Source: Mesostigma viride
Lineage: Eukaryota > Streptophyta > Mesostigmatophyceae > Mesostigmatales > Mesostigmataceae
Assembly (NCBI GenBank): GCA_009746045.1
Contig: RPFO01000041.1
Span: 2,462,613-2,526,612 of the forward strand
Reading direction: 5' to 3'
Length of the DNA: 64,000 nucleotides
The notes beneath the pieces are model-generated. The model was not told the DNA's origin, did no database searches, and worked only from the letters and a program-made list of their open reading frames with translations. The number at the start of each line of letters is the position of its first letter. Within the stretch, counting starts at the first letter, position 1. The position numbers and the translations under genes are program-made. This document shows, piece by piece, positions 21,540 through 32,581 of the stretch.

Positions 21540-22085
21540 CATGTCACGATATATCTGTGTGATATGTCATGATCGCCCGTGGTTTTATGTCACTGTTTTC
21601 TCCCTAGATTTATCAGTGACAATGTCACGGATTTTGTCGCCCTTTTTTCCTGATATATCAGTGACAATGTCACGGATTTTGTCACCCTTTTTTTCGTGAT
21701 ATATCAGTGATAATGTCACGGATTTGTCACCCTTTTTTCGTGATATATCAGTGATAATGTCACGGATTTGTCACCCTTTTTTTCGTGATATATCAGTGAT
21801 AATGTCACGGATTTGTCACCCTTTTTTTCGTGATATATCAGTGATAATGTCACGGATTTTGTCAGTGCGTTTTGTCAAGTCGTGACATTGATATTTTGTG
21901 ATAATTTCCTTGTTTTTGTCACAAAGATAATCACAGAATATGCTGGTTTTATCACATGATTTGTCACGAAATGTCACAGAATATCACAGTTTTGTCACAA
22001 AAAATCACAAAGTGTCACATTTTGTCACATCCACATCACAAAATGTCACGTGACATGTCACAAAATATCACAAAATGTCACACCC
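21540..22085. repeat. CACTA right subterminal repeats with 57-bp tandem units
   Basis: At 21605-21860 about five units of ~57 bp share TGATATATCAGTGATAATGT and CACGGATTTTGTCACCC. At 21880-22085 the region becomes a dense field of TGTCACAAAATATCAC motifs that inversely matches 14525-14760. Confidence 0.75.
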
Positions 22086-22097
22086 CCCTTCCTAGTG

Positions 22098-23021
22098 CAA
22101 CTAGGAACGTGCATCCCGTAACCAGGAACGTGTATCCCACAACTAGGAACGTGCTTCCCACAACCAGGAACGTGCTTCCCACCACCAGGAGCAAGTCTCC
22201 CACAAACAGGAACGTGTATCCCACAACCAGGAACGTGTTTCCCACCACAAGGAACAAGTATCCCACAACCAGGAACAAGTATCCCACAACCAGGAACTGC
22301 TATTCCACAACCAGGAATGTGCATGCCACAACCAGGAACTGCTATCCCACAACCAGGAACAAGTATCCCACAACCAGGAACAAGTATCCCACAACCAGGA
22401 ACAAGTATCCCACAACCAGGAACTGCTATTCCACAACCAGGAACGTGCATGCCACAACCAGGAACGACTATCCCACAACCAGGAACAAGTATCCCACAAC
22501 CAGAAACAAGTACCTCACAACCACAAACAAGTATCCCACAACTAGAATCACATCTCACAACCAGTCCTGAACACATCTCACAACCAGGAACAAGTATCCC
22601 ACAACCAGGAACAAGTATCCCACAACCTGGAACAAGTATCCAACAACCAGGAACAAGTATCCCACAACCTGGAACAAGTATCCCACAGCCACGAACACAT
22701 TCCACAACCAGGAACAAGTATCCCACAGCCACGAGCACATTCCACAACTAGGAACTGCTATCCCACAACTAGGAACACATCCCACAATCAAGAACTGCTA
22801 TCCGACAACCAGGAACGTGTATCCCACAACCGTGAACAAGTATCCCACAACCGTGAACAAGTATCCCACAACCAGGAACAAGTATCCCACAACCAGCAAC
22901 ACATCTCACAACCAGGAACAAGTATCCCACAACCAGGAACTGCTACCCCACAACCAGGAACAAGTATCCCACAACAAGGAACACATCCCACAACCAGGAA
23001 CGTGTATCCCACAACCAGTCG
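22098..23021 (+). repeat. Minisatellite, right block
   Basis: About 48 units of 18-20 bp, consensus CCCACAACCAGGAACAAGTAT, with variants GTGTATC, TGCTAT and ACATC. Same strand sense as 14213-14511. Confidence 0.9.
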
Positions 23022-23811
23022 CGCAGTCGGTCTGAATGACTGGCATTATAACGAGCGTCATATTCGTCTCCGGCTTGGCAGTGCCGTCATCCTGCATACA
23101 AAAAGCACATTGGAGCCAGCACTTTCCCGCGGGTTGTAGTAGCCGATATTCCTCCATGCAGCGATATTCACCAATGCGCTATCAATAGACAAGTCGACAC
23201 CATCCGGGTATGTAAAGAAGCACGCTGCTGGCCACGACGGTCACGGCGATGATGAACGACAATAACAAGAACCCCTAATAGCAGGCGTCATACAAACTAG
23301 AACAGACTGGAACAAATACTTACCCGGTCGTCTGTGATCTTGACACAGAGCCCAGTTTACAAGGAAGCGAGGGAAACCGGCCACTATGAGCACCCCTACT
23401 TAACCCACATAATGAAGGTTAGGAATCCTCCCCATCATGCTAACCGTAGACTCGGTGAAACGCCCCATGCTACAAATACGATAGCCCAGCAACGACTACT
23501 TGCGGCCATCACCTTGTCCAGTTCTGGCTGGCTGTGCGGCGGTAATTTTACCAAGTTTAAAAATGTTACGCCGCACCAGTCTGTGCTTTTCACGTACCAG
23601 TGTAGTGTAGAAATCTGCTCGGCCATTGTGCCAAAAGAGCCAAACGCCCAAAGCCAACTTCCAAGACGCCCAAAGCCAAATTCCACGACGCCCAAAGCCC
23701 AAAGCGGGCGAGTCTGGCGCGGCGCGACTGTCCTGGAGGCCATTGGGCCCCTGAATAAGAAATCCCCTTTTACCCCCCCCAAGTTTCCGTGTAGAGCGGG
23801 CCTGCCCGACG
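23022..23811. other. No firm gene; possible minus-strand transmembrane exon
   Basis: On the minus strand GGTAAGT (about 23326-23320) and CTATTAG (about 23278-23284) could bound a short intron. The following frame encodes a hydrophobic stretch FLLLSFIIAVTVVASSVLLY and stops near 23194. This could be a terminal membrane anchor, but the exon before the donor soon meets a stop. The rest has no signal. Confidence 0.2.
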
Positions 23812-24197
23812 CCGATTTTACCCATACTAGGTTGTCGCCGGTTCTCGAATTGTCAAATTGTCAAAATTGTCACTTCATTCACGCCGGCAGACTACCTACG
23901 GACTAGGTACCTGCGGACTGCTTGACGCGGAGTCGCCGGGCTTCAAGTTCTGTAACAGTCTTACCAAACTCGCCGCGAGGTGCCGCCGCGCTATTTTCTA
24001 CTTCTTTTGGTACATGGCTTGCGTTGGGTTCATCGACGAGCATCGACGGTGCAATCCGACAGCGGAGAATAAGTTCGCCACAGCACAGCGCGACGCAATG
24101 GCTCTTTTCCATGTACAACGTGAGATGCAAAGTCCGCAACGCTGACCGGAAATTCCATCCAACACCATCGTACAGTACATACTACCAGTCAACCTCT
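23812..24197. repeat. Dispersed repeat R, copy 1 (uninterrupted)
   Basis: About 385 bp nearly identical to 33575-33911 plus 38507-38536. Contains ...CCAACACCATCGTACAG... without interruption, so it is the empty-site counterpart of the insertion at 33912-38506. No coding function recognised. Confidence 0.8.
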
Positions 24198-24262
24198 TCT
24201 CTGCATTTTAGCCGTCAAATCAGGGTCGAATGCGCAATTGATCTTGAAACGTCTCCGTTCGT
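24198..24262. other. Spacer before the chromovirus
   Basis: Short unique sequence ending in the insertion target of the LTR element. Confidence 0.5.
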
Positions 24263-24267
24263 CTCCG
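24263..24267. repeat. Left TSD of chromovirus (CTCCG)
   Basis: CTCCG is repeated at 33350-33354 after the 3' LTR. A 5-bp duplication is normal for Ty3/gypsy integrase. Confidence 0.85.
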
Positions 24268-24970
24268 TGTAACAACCAAATGTTACATCCAAAGTTTTCC
24301 TACTGTTGAATCTTATTATGAGTTCTTTAGGACAATTATTTGAGAAGTTAGGAGGCTTCGACGTCTGATAGATATTGGGCCTGTTGAGATCTGTCGAATC
24401 TATTGTTCTACCCTCATTGGTCGTGGCCTGATCCACGTAGGGTACTTTGCATGGTGTTGTTTAGTCAGTCAAAGATTCTCTGCAGTACCGTTGTACCTGG
24501 TGGATTTGGTTCCAGGTCCTTGAGATTTCGTATGTGCTGGCTTTGTGTTGTGTGGAGGATTCGGAGGCTAAGATCTTATCTTGAGTGATCCTCACTTTTG
24601 ATTGGTCCTTCCGGGTTAGGGTTGGATGGATGCTGCGTGCACGATGACTTTTATCCTGTTTGGGGCGGCCGTGCATGTGTGCGTACGTGAGAGCTAAAGC
24701 TATGGTGTAATTCAAGGGTTTCCTTGTTTCATCAATCAAACAACCCTTGCCAAAAGTCAACTATAACTTCAACAGATAGTCGACTTGGATATAACTTGTC
24801 TGTTGTGTCTAACAAGGGTGGGGACTCATTCCCTTAACTGTTGAAGATCCATCTTCATTGCTTCTCTGGACGTGAAGTTATCTGTCGCGACTCCAACCCA
24901 GGTATAAAGATCTTTTCACGCTAATGTTGATACTGAGGCTGTTGCAAACACAACATTTTTAGTCGTTACA
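24268..24970 (+). repeat. 5' LTR of chromovirus (703 bp)
   Basis: Starts TGTAACAACC and ends GTCGTTACA. A TATAAAG (24903-24909) lies near the 3' end. It contains about 338 bp (24282-24619) that the 3' LTR lacks. Confidence 0.9.
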
Positions 24971-24971
24971 T

Positions 24972-24982
24972 TGGTATCGGAG
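24972..24982 (+). promoter_or_regulatory. PBS of chromovirus
   Basis: TGGTATCGGAG lies one base after the 5' LTR. It is identical to the copia PBS at 985-975 and is probably complementary to a tRNA-Met 3' end. Confidence 0.75.
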
Positions 24983-25192
24983 GTTTCTACCTAGGTGTTG
25001 GTTGTCTTGACAGTATTAGTTCACGATTAACAATGGAATTCTTGCCAGACCCAGAGAGGGTACGTTATGCTGTGTATTCGGACAGTTCTTAAGAGTGTGA
25101 CTCATCCTTATGTGACAGTCTTGCTCTGAGAACTGCCTTGAGCCCATAAGTCTCTAACGTTCCCCAGTCCGGCATGCGCGACCCATGGAGTG

Positions 25193-26977
25193 ATGAGTAA
25201 CCCGGAGACACAACCACCGTTATCAAGTAAGAGAGTTGAAGATGCAACCACATCTTTAGCAGCTCAACGGACGACCGGTGATGAAAGGGTTTCATCATCT
25301 ACTCCCAGACGTCAACTATTTGGAGATACCACCTTAATGTCTGCTTCCCGCAGATATTCGCTGTCGGTCGGCCCAAAGTTCTCCATCTTGCCCCTCGGTG
25401 TGCAACCAGGCGAGCCCTCCCTGCGTGGCATTGGTAGAGGTGTACCACGGTTCTCCAACGTGGGGACACGCGTTCGCCAGCACCCGAATACGGTTCGGCT
25501 ATTCGTTTTGGCTACAACACGGTGCCGGGGCGAGACGGCACTCGGCTAGCGGCTGACGAGCTGACAGCGGAGAAAATTCGATTACAACATGAACGTGAGG
25601 AAGCTGCGAGAGCTAGAAGTGTGGCGGAAGCGCTGGAGAAGAGTGTGGGTAGGACTATTGCGCGTGTGCAGCAACTTGAGTCGCAAGGGCAGGCGGGCGA
25701 TGGAGAGTCTGTTTTCGTGGATCAACCGTCTCCAACACTGGGTATACGAGGGTATATGCGGTTGACGCTCCTTTTGTTGATGAAGGGACAGATGCACAGG
25801 GGCATGAGCCTCCACGGCTCTCGGTGGCTGCGACATTGTCGGAGAATCAGAATGCACCACACGCCCCAGTGATGGAGCTCACGTCTTTGTATCCTCGTAC
25901 TGTTCCTTTTCCTAAGGTGGAGTCGGTAGACAAGCTATCGCTGACCAACCTTACCCATCGCAGCTTCGACCATTTCTCCACCAAGTTTCAGGATGTCTTC
26001 GCTATCCACTTCGCCAACTATGGGCCCAAGGCAGAGGAACGTCTCACGATGGACATCCAGAAGAGAATGGTTAGGCAGCGGATGAGCGACAGTGCCAGCG
26101 ACCGTTTTGATGAGTTTTTGCGTTCTGTGGCTGGACGTGCGTGTACCGACCTCCCCTCTCTCCTATTGGGCTTTCGCCGGTTTCTGTTACCCCAGGATCA
26201 GCTTCGCATGGATCGGGACGCACTGGCTAACTGTACGCAGGCTGGTTTGACGCTGCCACAGTTCGTGGAGCAATTCACCAACCTTAGAGCCAAGATTCCC
26301 AATGCTCTGACGCAGAGGCGCTTCACAGACTACTGCATGGCATGGCTCCACACGTGCGACTGGATGTGGACAAGCACTTCTCCCAGTTCGACTACGTGGA
26401 TTGGCAATGGGACAAGGTGTTGTCTTATGTGCTTACCCTTTGTCGTGTGCCTGCTTTTTCTGTCAAGTGGGAACCTGTGGCCACGCCAGTGCCACCCATC
26501 AAGAAGTCCCTGAACCAGCTGGATGACCTCCTGGGGGAACTCAATGCATTGGATCCCACCCAGGGTAACTGTTTTATCTGCAACCAGCCAGGTCACTTTG
26601 CACGGGACTGCCCTAGACGGGACCAGTTTCCCCCTGCCACGAGAGGACCTTTTGGCGCCCTGCCATCTCCCAGGCCACCCAACCTTCCTCCTGGCGTTCC
26701 TGCTGGCGATCACCGGATACAGCCAGGGTTCCAGCCCAACTTCCAGCCCTCTGGGAGGTTCCAGTCCCGCGCTAGGCCCTTCAGCAGACAGGATAAGCGT
26801 AGGATGGTGAACGCTCTCATGCAGCTGCTGGCAGATGAGGAGGATGGGGGGACGAGGATGAGCCTCCAGCACCACCTGAGCAGCTTCCACCATCGGGCAG
26901 TGGAGCATCCCCAGACCCACCTGAGTCAAAAAACTAGTTGGGTCCCCAGGTCATCCTTCTGTCATGGCCAGGTCTGA
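25193..26977 (+). pseudogene. Chromovirus Gag with frameshifts
   Basis: Gag starts with ATG 25193 and is spread over frames breaking near 25540, 25800 and 26345. The N-terminal ~110 residues are Ser/Thr/Arg-rich. A charged helix follows (AEKIRLQHEREEAARARSVA, about 25570-25690), probably a coiled coil. The helical capsid-like region lies at about 25880-26450 (FDHFSTKFQDVFAIHF ... LTLPQFVEQFTNLRAKIP). A zinc knuckle CFICNQPGHFARDC is encoded at about 26571-26612, then a Pro/Arg-rich tail. Gag assembles the particle and binds RNA. The protein sense continues smoothly across each break, so single-base indels explain them. Confidence 0.8.
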
Positions 26978-29900
26978 CCTGCCTGCTGTTGACGTTAGGC
27001 CAGTGAACACTGTGGGTGCTTCTGACCCTGCTGTCCCTGTGGGTCCTCCTGTACCAGGTCACTTACTCAAGTTTCAGGCTAGGCTCCTCAACGTGCCAGT
27101 CCCCTTGGCTCAGCCAGCTTGCTTGTTTATGATTGATTCTGGTGCTGGCAGTAATTATATTGCTGCATCCTTGGTGCAGGAGCTGAAGTTGCCTGTGTTG
27201 GCCCACCCCACACCTGTCATGGTGCAGTATTCTGATGGCAGGAGAAGCTGCTCACCTGGCTATGTGCAGCTCATCTTCCAAGTTTGTTCATCCCAGACTT
27301 TGGAAGTGACAGCAGATGTCATTCCCCTCACGGCAGCAGATGTGATTTTGGGGATCCCATGGTTGTCTGACACCAATCCTGCTATTTCTTGGCCTGACAG
27401 GGTGGTCCAGTTCAAGGATGGGACAGTGTGGGATGCTACCTGTGTGTTGCCAGGGGGGAGAAGAACAGCCACTGAGTGCTGTTCCACACAGACAGCTGTC
27501 AATGATGGCAAGGGAGGGGAAGCAGGTGCGAAAGGGGTGGATCAAGAGCCGACTTTGGAGGAGAAACGGGCTGCCCTACTGAAGCATGTGTGGTCTGCCA
27601 AGCATACTCTGTCTTATTTGGCCACCTATCCAGTGGAACACATCTTTTTCCTGCATTTGGTGCCTAATGAACCTGAGTCTGCTAGTGGTCATTCTGTCAA
27701 TGCTGTCAGTTCTACTGTCACCACTGAGCAACAACAGCAGCATGATGCCTTGTTGGACAGGTATGGAGCCATCTTTGAGGACAAGATGCCCCAGTATCCT
27801 CCTGAGGGACCCATCACACATGTCATCAAGTTGGTAGAGGGTGCTCGTCCTCCTTTGTGCCTATGTACAGGATGGGCCCTGCAGAGATGGCAGAGCTGAA
27901 GACCATACTTATTGGCCTGTTGGAGGCTGGTCTGATCCTCCCAGCTAACAGTCCTTTCAGTTCTGGGTGTTTGCTTGTACCCAAGCATGATGGGGGGTGG
28001 AGGTTGTGCATTGACCTGAGGGGACTGAACAAGGTGACTGTCAAGTCCAGGTACCCTCTGCCCAGAATTGATGAGTTGCTGGAGAGGACTGCAGGAGCTG
28101 CCTTCTTTACCAAGTTTGACCTCAGGCATGCTTTCTGGCAGATCAGGGTGGCTACTGAGGACATCCCCAAGACGGCCTTTTCTACCCCATGGGGACAGTT
28201 CCAGTGGACAGTAATGCCCATGGGTGCCTCTAACAGTCCTGCCACTATGCAGATGTTTGTCAATGCCATCTTTGGCCACCTGACTGGAAATGCCCTGCCC
28301 CAGATCTCACCTGACCTTCGCAACCCCAGGTTCAAGGACATTGCCCACTTGTGTGACACTACCAGGGTGGTCTTCAGGACTTGTGTGGTCGTCTACCTGG
28401 ACGACATTCTGGTACACTCTCGTACCTTCAGGGAGCACCTGGAGAACGTGGAGGAGGTCCTTAAGGTGATCCATCAGTATCATCTGTCGGTGAAGAGGTC
28501 CAAGGTGGAGTGGGGCCAAGAGGTGAAGTTTCTGGGCTACCAGCTGAGCGCTGCAGGTATGACTCCTGAGGCCAGCAAGGTCTCTGCTGTTTTGGAGTGG
28601 CCTGTGTTGAAGTCAGCTCAGGATGTCAGATCCTTTCTGGGCCTGGTGGGCTGGTACCGACGGTTCATTCCCTGACATGGCGGCCATCTCTGGTCCCCTG
28701 TTAGCCCTGCTCAAGAAGGATGTCCCTTTGAATGGACTGCAGCATGCCAGCAAGCTTTTGATGTGTTGAAGCAGAAGCTTACCACTGCTCCCTTGTTGGT
28801 GGGCCCCAACCCAGACTTGCCATACCAGGTTAGGTCTGACGCCTCACAGGGTGCTATTGGTGCAGTACTAATGCAAGATCATGGTAAGGGCCCTCAACCA
28901 GTGGAATACATGTCCAGGAGTATGACGTCTGCAGAACGTAACTACCCTGTTCATGAGCAAGAGCTGTTGGGATTGGTGGTGGCCTGTCACAAGTGGGAAC
29001 ACCTACTGAAGGGGGCCCAGTTTTCTGTGGCCAGCAGCGCCAGGATGGGCAGGGCAACGAGTCTATTACCCTGATGACTGACCACAGGCCCTTGGTACAT
29101 GTGTTGGAACAGACCCGGATGAGTAAGAGGATGGCTGGATGGATGGAGTTCCTGGGGGGGTTTGGACCTTTCTCTGTGAGGTACATTCCTGGTACGCAGA
29201 ATGTGGTGCCTGACGCCCTGTCCAGGAGGAGGGATTTGATGGGAAGTTTTCATGAGGACTTGGACATCTGTGCTGCCCTGATTTCTGTGGTAGAGTGTGG
29301 AGCCTTGACTAGAGCTCAGGCCAACAACCAGAAGGTTTCTCAACTGTTGACACCACCTGTAGGGAATAACGGTGGTCCCGTGATGCTCATCGACCAGGGC
29401 TCTGTCCCAGAGTTGACAGGCGTCCAGGAGGGTGTCCAGTCACTGTCTGACAGTCTTAGGAGAAGTCCTGAAGGTGTGGTGCCCACTCCCACAGAGCAGC
29501 CAGGTGAGGGAGGCCCTGCTAGGCGCAGCAGAGGTAGGCCCAGGAAGTGGGTCATGGACCCTGTGTTGGTAGGCCGGTCCAAGGTGTTGGCCTCTCAGGT
29601 GATGGCAAGGTCAAAAGGGCCTATAGCTACTACTGTCTCATCCAAGCAGTTGGTGGCTAGCCCTGGGCAGGAAGAGGAGATGCAGATGCAGCCCCTGGGA
29701 CCTGACAAGGACCTGGTGTTGCCTAACCCTTTAAATATTTCCCTGCTGGACGTCATCAAGGCCTTCACCAAGACGGAGGACATGGCTACTGCAGCTATCC
29801 AGAGGGGCAACTTTGGCAATAGACCTGTAGAATACTGGGAGGGCGTTCTGTATGTTCACACTCATGATGCAGAGCACACGGTGACTAGAAAAGTGTATGT

Positions 29901-31298
29901 GCCTGAGATGGCCATTCCCACAGTGTTACATTGTTTCCATGACGATGTGACTGCGTGTCATCCTGGTTATGCTAAGCTACTTCATGAGGTGCAGCAGAGG
30001 TTTTGGTGGCCTGGCCTTTATCAGGATGTTAAGGCCTATGTGGATTCCTGTGACTCCTGCCAGAGAAATAAGGTCAGGAACCAAGCCACGCCCATTTTCC
30101 CATGGCTATGCCCATTCCCCTGCGCCCTTGGATCAGTGTGACTATGGATTTTATCTGTGGTCTTCCCATGTCAGATGGTGGCAATGACAGGATCCTTGTG
30201 GTCATGGACAGGCTGTCCAGGATGTGCCATCTGATTCCTTGCAATACTCATCTCACCGCTGCACAGTGTGTGGATTTGTTTATGAAGGAGATCTACCGTC
30301 TGCACGGCATGCCTAGAGTGATCATCACTGATCAGGACCCCCTTTGGCTGTCAGGGTTTTGGAAGTCATTCTTTGACATCCTAGACACTAAGCTGGCATT
30401 CGGTGTGGCATACAGGTGTGCCAGTACTGGGGCGGTGGAGAGGATGAACAGAATTGTCAGGGAGTGTCAAAAGCACTATTGTACACACGACAACAAGGAC
30501 TGGGACAAGAAGATACCTTTCATAGAGTTCGCAATCAACAACTCTCCTCTGGCTCCTCACCAGATGTCCCCCTTCGTGATCTGCAATGGCCAGTGTCCCT
30601 TGACACCATTCGACTTGGAACTGCCTGACAGAGACGCTGAAGGCCCTTTCCAGCGACGTCTTGGTTCAGTCCAGCAGTTGTTGGCTTCCTTCCAGGAGGC
30701 TCACAGCATTGTGGCTACCCAGCTGTTGAGGACACAGGACAAGTACCTGACTAACGCCTGGCAGCAAACGGTGGCCAGTCATTCCTTTGTAGCTCCTGGG
30801 GACTTGGTGTTGCTGGAAGCCAACAGAGTGCTGCCTGAGAAGGAGCAATGCAGGAAACTGCAACCACTCTGGTTGGGTCCTTACCCAGTGTTGGCAACCT
30901 TCCACTATGGTACAGTGGTCCAGGTCCAAGTGCCTTCTCACTGGAAGCTCAGGAATAATATTTTTCACCTAGCCCAGCTGAAGCTGTACAGGCGCAACAC
31001 CTTACCAGGCAGATTGTCTGCCCCTTTGCCTTATGAATTGGATTCTGAGGGGGAGAAGATCTATGAAGTGGAGCGGTTGTTGGCTCACAGGGTGAAGGGG
31101 AAAGGTCGTACCAAACAGTTGCAGTTTAAGGTACACTGGAAGGGAGAGCTAGAGGTGACTGCTACGTGGCTGTGGTTGTCTGATCTCACCAACAGTCACT
31201 CTGCTGTACTAGAGTATTGTCAGCGTCATGGTATCACCTTGCCTGAGTGGTATGTCATGGGCTCTGAGCGGTGTGCTCCCCTTCATAGCTCCCAGTGA
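26964..31298 (+). pseudogene. Chromovirus Pol: PR-RT-RNase H-INT-chromodomain, frameshifted
   Basis: Protease: FMIDSGAGSNY near 27128 and ILGIPW. RT: VPKHDGGWRLCIDLRGLN (27976), FDLRHAFWQIR, MPMGASNSPA, YLDDILVHS (28396), with ~20 extra residues before YLDD. RNase H: RSDASQGAIG, then MTDHRPL and DALSRR. Integrase: HHCC finger with HPGYAKLL and CDSCQRNK (29950-30080), DDE core Asp in TMDFICGLP, Asp in ITDQDP, Glu in GAVERMNR. The end (IYEVERLLAHR ... LQFKVHWKG ... YCQRHG, 31057-31240) is a chromodomain, which in chromoviruses guides integration to marked chromatin. Frame breaks lie near 27862, 28670-28735, 29035 and 30105, each at a short homopolymer. All catalytic residues are present. It makes and inserts the cDNA. 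Confidence 0.9.
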
Positions 31299-31346
31299 GC
31301 ACTGCTAACACCTCTTTTTGGTGTTTTGTGTCTGTGGTTGCCAGCC

Positions 31347-32195
31347 ATGGCCGACTCCCATCCTGAGGGGACACCCAGGCCACCTGCACGAACCCAAGAG
31401 GACGTGAGGGCTACGTATGTCTTTCAGCACGACTACGCTGGCCCCAGAGCCCCGGGCCCTTCGATCCAGGAAGACGCTGGGTTTGTGGAAGCCCATTTTC
31501 TCAATCTGTTCCAGCGTATGGTACATGATCAGCAACGGCACGAGCAGCGTCACGGGGCCTTGATAACCAGGTTGATTAATGTGGAGGGTCTGGTTACTCA
31601 GATGGCAGAACACTTGAGGGCTGGGCACATTCCAACTGTGGGTTCTGCTGTGCCTGCAGTTTCTGAGGCTCCAGTAGCTCAGGAGGCTATCCCCACCCCG
31701 GTGGTCTCAGTCCCCTCTCCTACGGAGGCTCCTCCACCCCCTAAGGTGGTGGTACACTTGCCCAGGTCAGCTGTTCCAACAAAACAGGTGGAGCAGTTCT
31801 TGGACCACCGTAATTGTGCTCCTGGACAGTGCGAGTGGTGTAAATCCTTGTACACAGCCATGCAGGCATTGGATCAGACAGTGGTGGAGGAGGGTGAACT
31901 AGTACCTGAGGGTATGGTAGAGTTGGCCCTTGACTGTCTGCCCCCCAGTCTCTGTGAGATTGGGTCACCTATGGTGGCTTACATTATGCACACCGTCTTT
32001 GCAGTGTACCCGTGGCCTTCGTTTGACATGAGGCCGGTGGAGGGCCAGGACTTGATGGAGGCTCTGCCCAGTGACCTGAGACTCGCCTTTGCAGGGCTCA
32101 AGCCAGTTGGATATTCCCAGACCTACACTGAGCTACTTGAGCAGGCTGTCAAGCAGGGAGAGTTTGACCTTACCCGTCGTCCAACTGCTCTGTGA
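31347..32195 (+). CDS. Chromovirus accessory ORF 3a, unknown function
   Basis: 282 codons from ATG 31347, 49 bp after the pol stop and inside the same LTR element. The N-terminal ~85 residues are charged with a likely helix (LNLFQRMVHDQQRHEQRHGALI), then a Pro/Val-rich linker, then a Cys-containing segment (NCAPGQCEWC) and a helical C-terminal ~110 residues. No signal peptide or membrane segment is visible, so it is not an obvious envelope protein. It matches none of the standard retroelement domains I know. The uninterrupted frame in an element with many pol frameshifts is notable. Confidence 0.6.
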   Translation: MADSHPEGTPRPPARTQEDVRATYVFQHDYAGPRAPGPSIQEDAGFVEAHFLNLFQRMVHDQQRHEQRHGALITRLINVEGLVTQMAEHLRAGHIPTVGSAVPAVSEAPVAQEAIPTPVVSVPSPTEAPPPPKVVVHLPRSAVPTKQVEQFLDHRNCAPGQCEWCKSLYTAMQALDQTVVEEGELVPEGMVELALDCLPPSLCEIGSPMVAYIMHTVFAVYPWPSFDMRPVEGQDLMEALPSDLRLAFAGLKPVGYSQTYTELLEQAVKQGEFDLTRRPTAL

Positions 32196-32581
32196 TGTCT
32201 TGTTTTCCACGCAAGGACAGCACAGTCTTTGTGGGGCTGCAGTTACCAAAGTTCCCTAACGAGCTGAGGGCCAGGCTCACACCTTTGAGGGTGCTGGTAC
32301 CCATCTTGGGCGCCAGGTGGGGGCCTATCAAGGCCTTTCTACAGCTGTGGTGGGCCTATAGCAGCTGGCTATGTCGCCATAAGACTGCCAGTGGCTGGGT
32401 CTTCGATCCCCTCCGACAGGCTGTGGTCACTCTGTCCTACCCTGCCCAGTGCAGTAGGTTTTCAGCTGAGTTGGGCAAGGCTGCTGAGACCTGCTTGGAT
32501 ATTCAGGTCAGCAGGAACTGGCCAGATCTGGTGTCCATGGTGGAGCATTTCCCAGTGTTTGGAACGAGGGGAAGGATATGA
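32195..32581 (+). CDS. Chromovirus accessory ORF 3b, unknown function
   Basis: 128 codons. Its ATG overlaps the TGA of ORF 3a as TGATG (32193-32197), so it could be read by termination-reinitiation or be the shifted continuation of 3a. Composition: hydrophobic/aromatic middle (IKAFLQLWWAYSSWL), then a helical end. The hydrophobic stretch is short for a membrane helix. No family recognised. Confidence 0.45.
   Translation: MSCFPRKDSTVFVGLQLPKFPNELRARLTPLRVLVPILGARWGPIKAFLQLWWAYSSWLCRHKTASGWVFDPLRQAVVTLSYPAQCSRFSAELGKAAETCLDIQVSRNWPDLVSMVEHFPVFGTRGRI

Larger units (their letters stand above)
14512..22097. mobile_element. CACTA (EnSpm) DNA transposon, 7.6 kb
   Basis: The left end reads CACTAGGAAGGGG and the right end is CCCCTTCCTAGTG, the inverse complement. 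Long, diverged subterminal regions of TGTGACAAAATGTGAT-like motifs follow at each end (14525-14820; 21540-22085), aligning in inverse orientation and including a shared AATATGCTGGTTT block. The flanking CA (14510-14511, 22098-22099) is a 2-3 bp duplication; joining the flanks gives a normal minisatellite unit CCCACAACTAGGAAC. CACTA start, short TSD and subterminal repeats are hallmarks of this superfamily. No intact transposase frame was found. Confidence 0.8.

Noticed and set aside
21956-23035. Frames with PTTRNKY or IPQPGTS repeats and antisense Cys-Gly-Ile repeats
   Set aside because: Translations of the 18-20 bp minisatellite in all frames; no start context or conserved non-repeat part.
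31347-32581. Envelope gene of an errantivirus-like element
   Set aside because: No signal peptide, fusion peptide or transmembrane anchor can be seen in either ORF.
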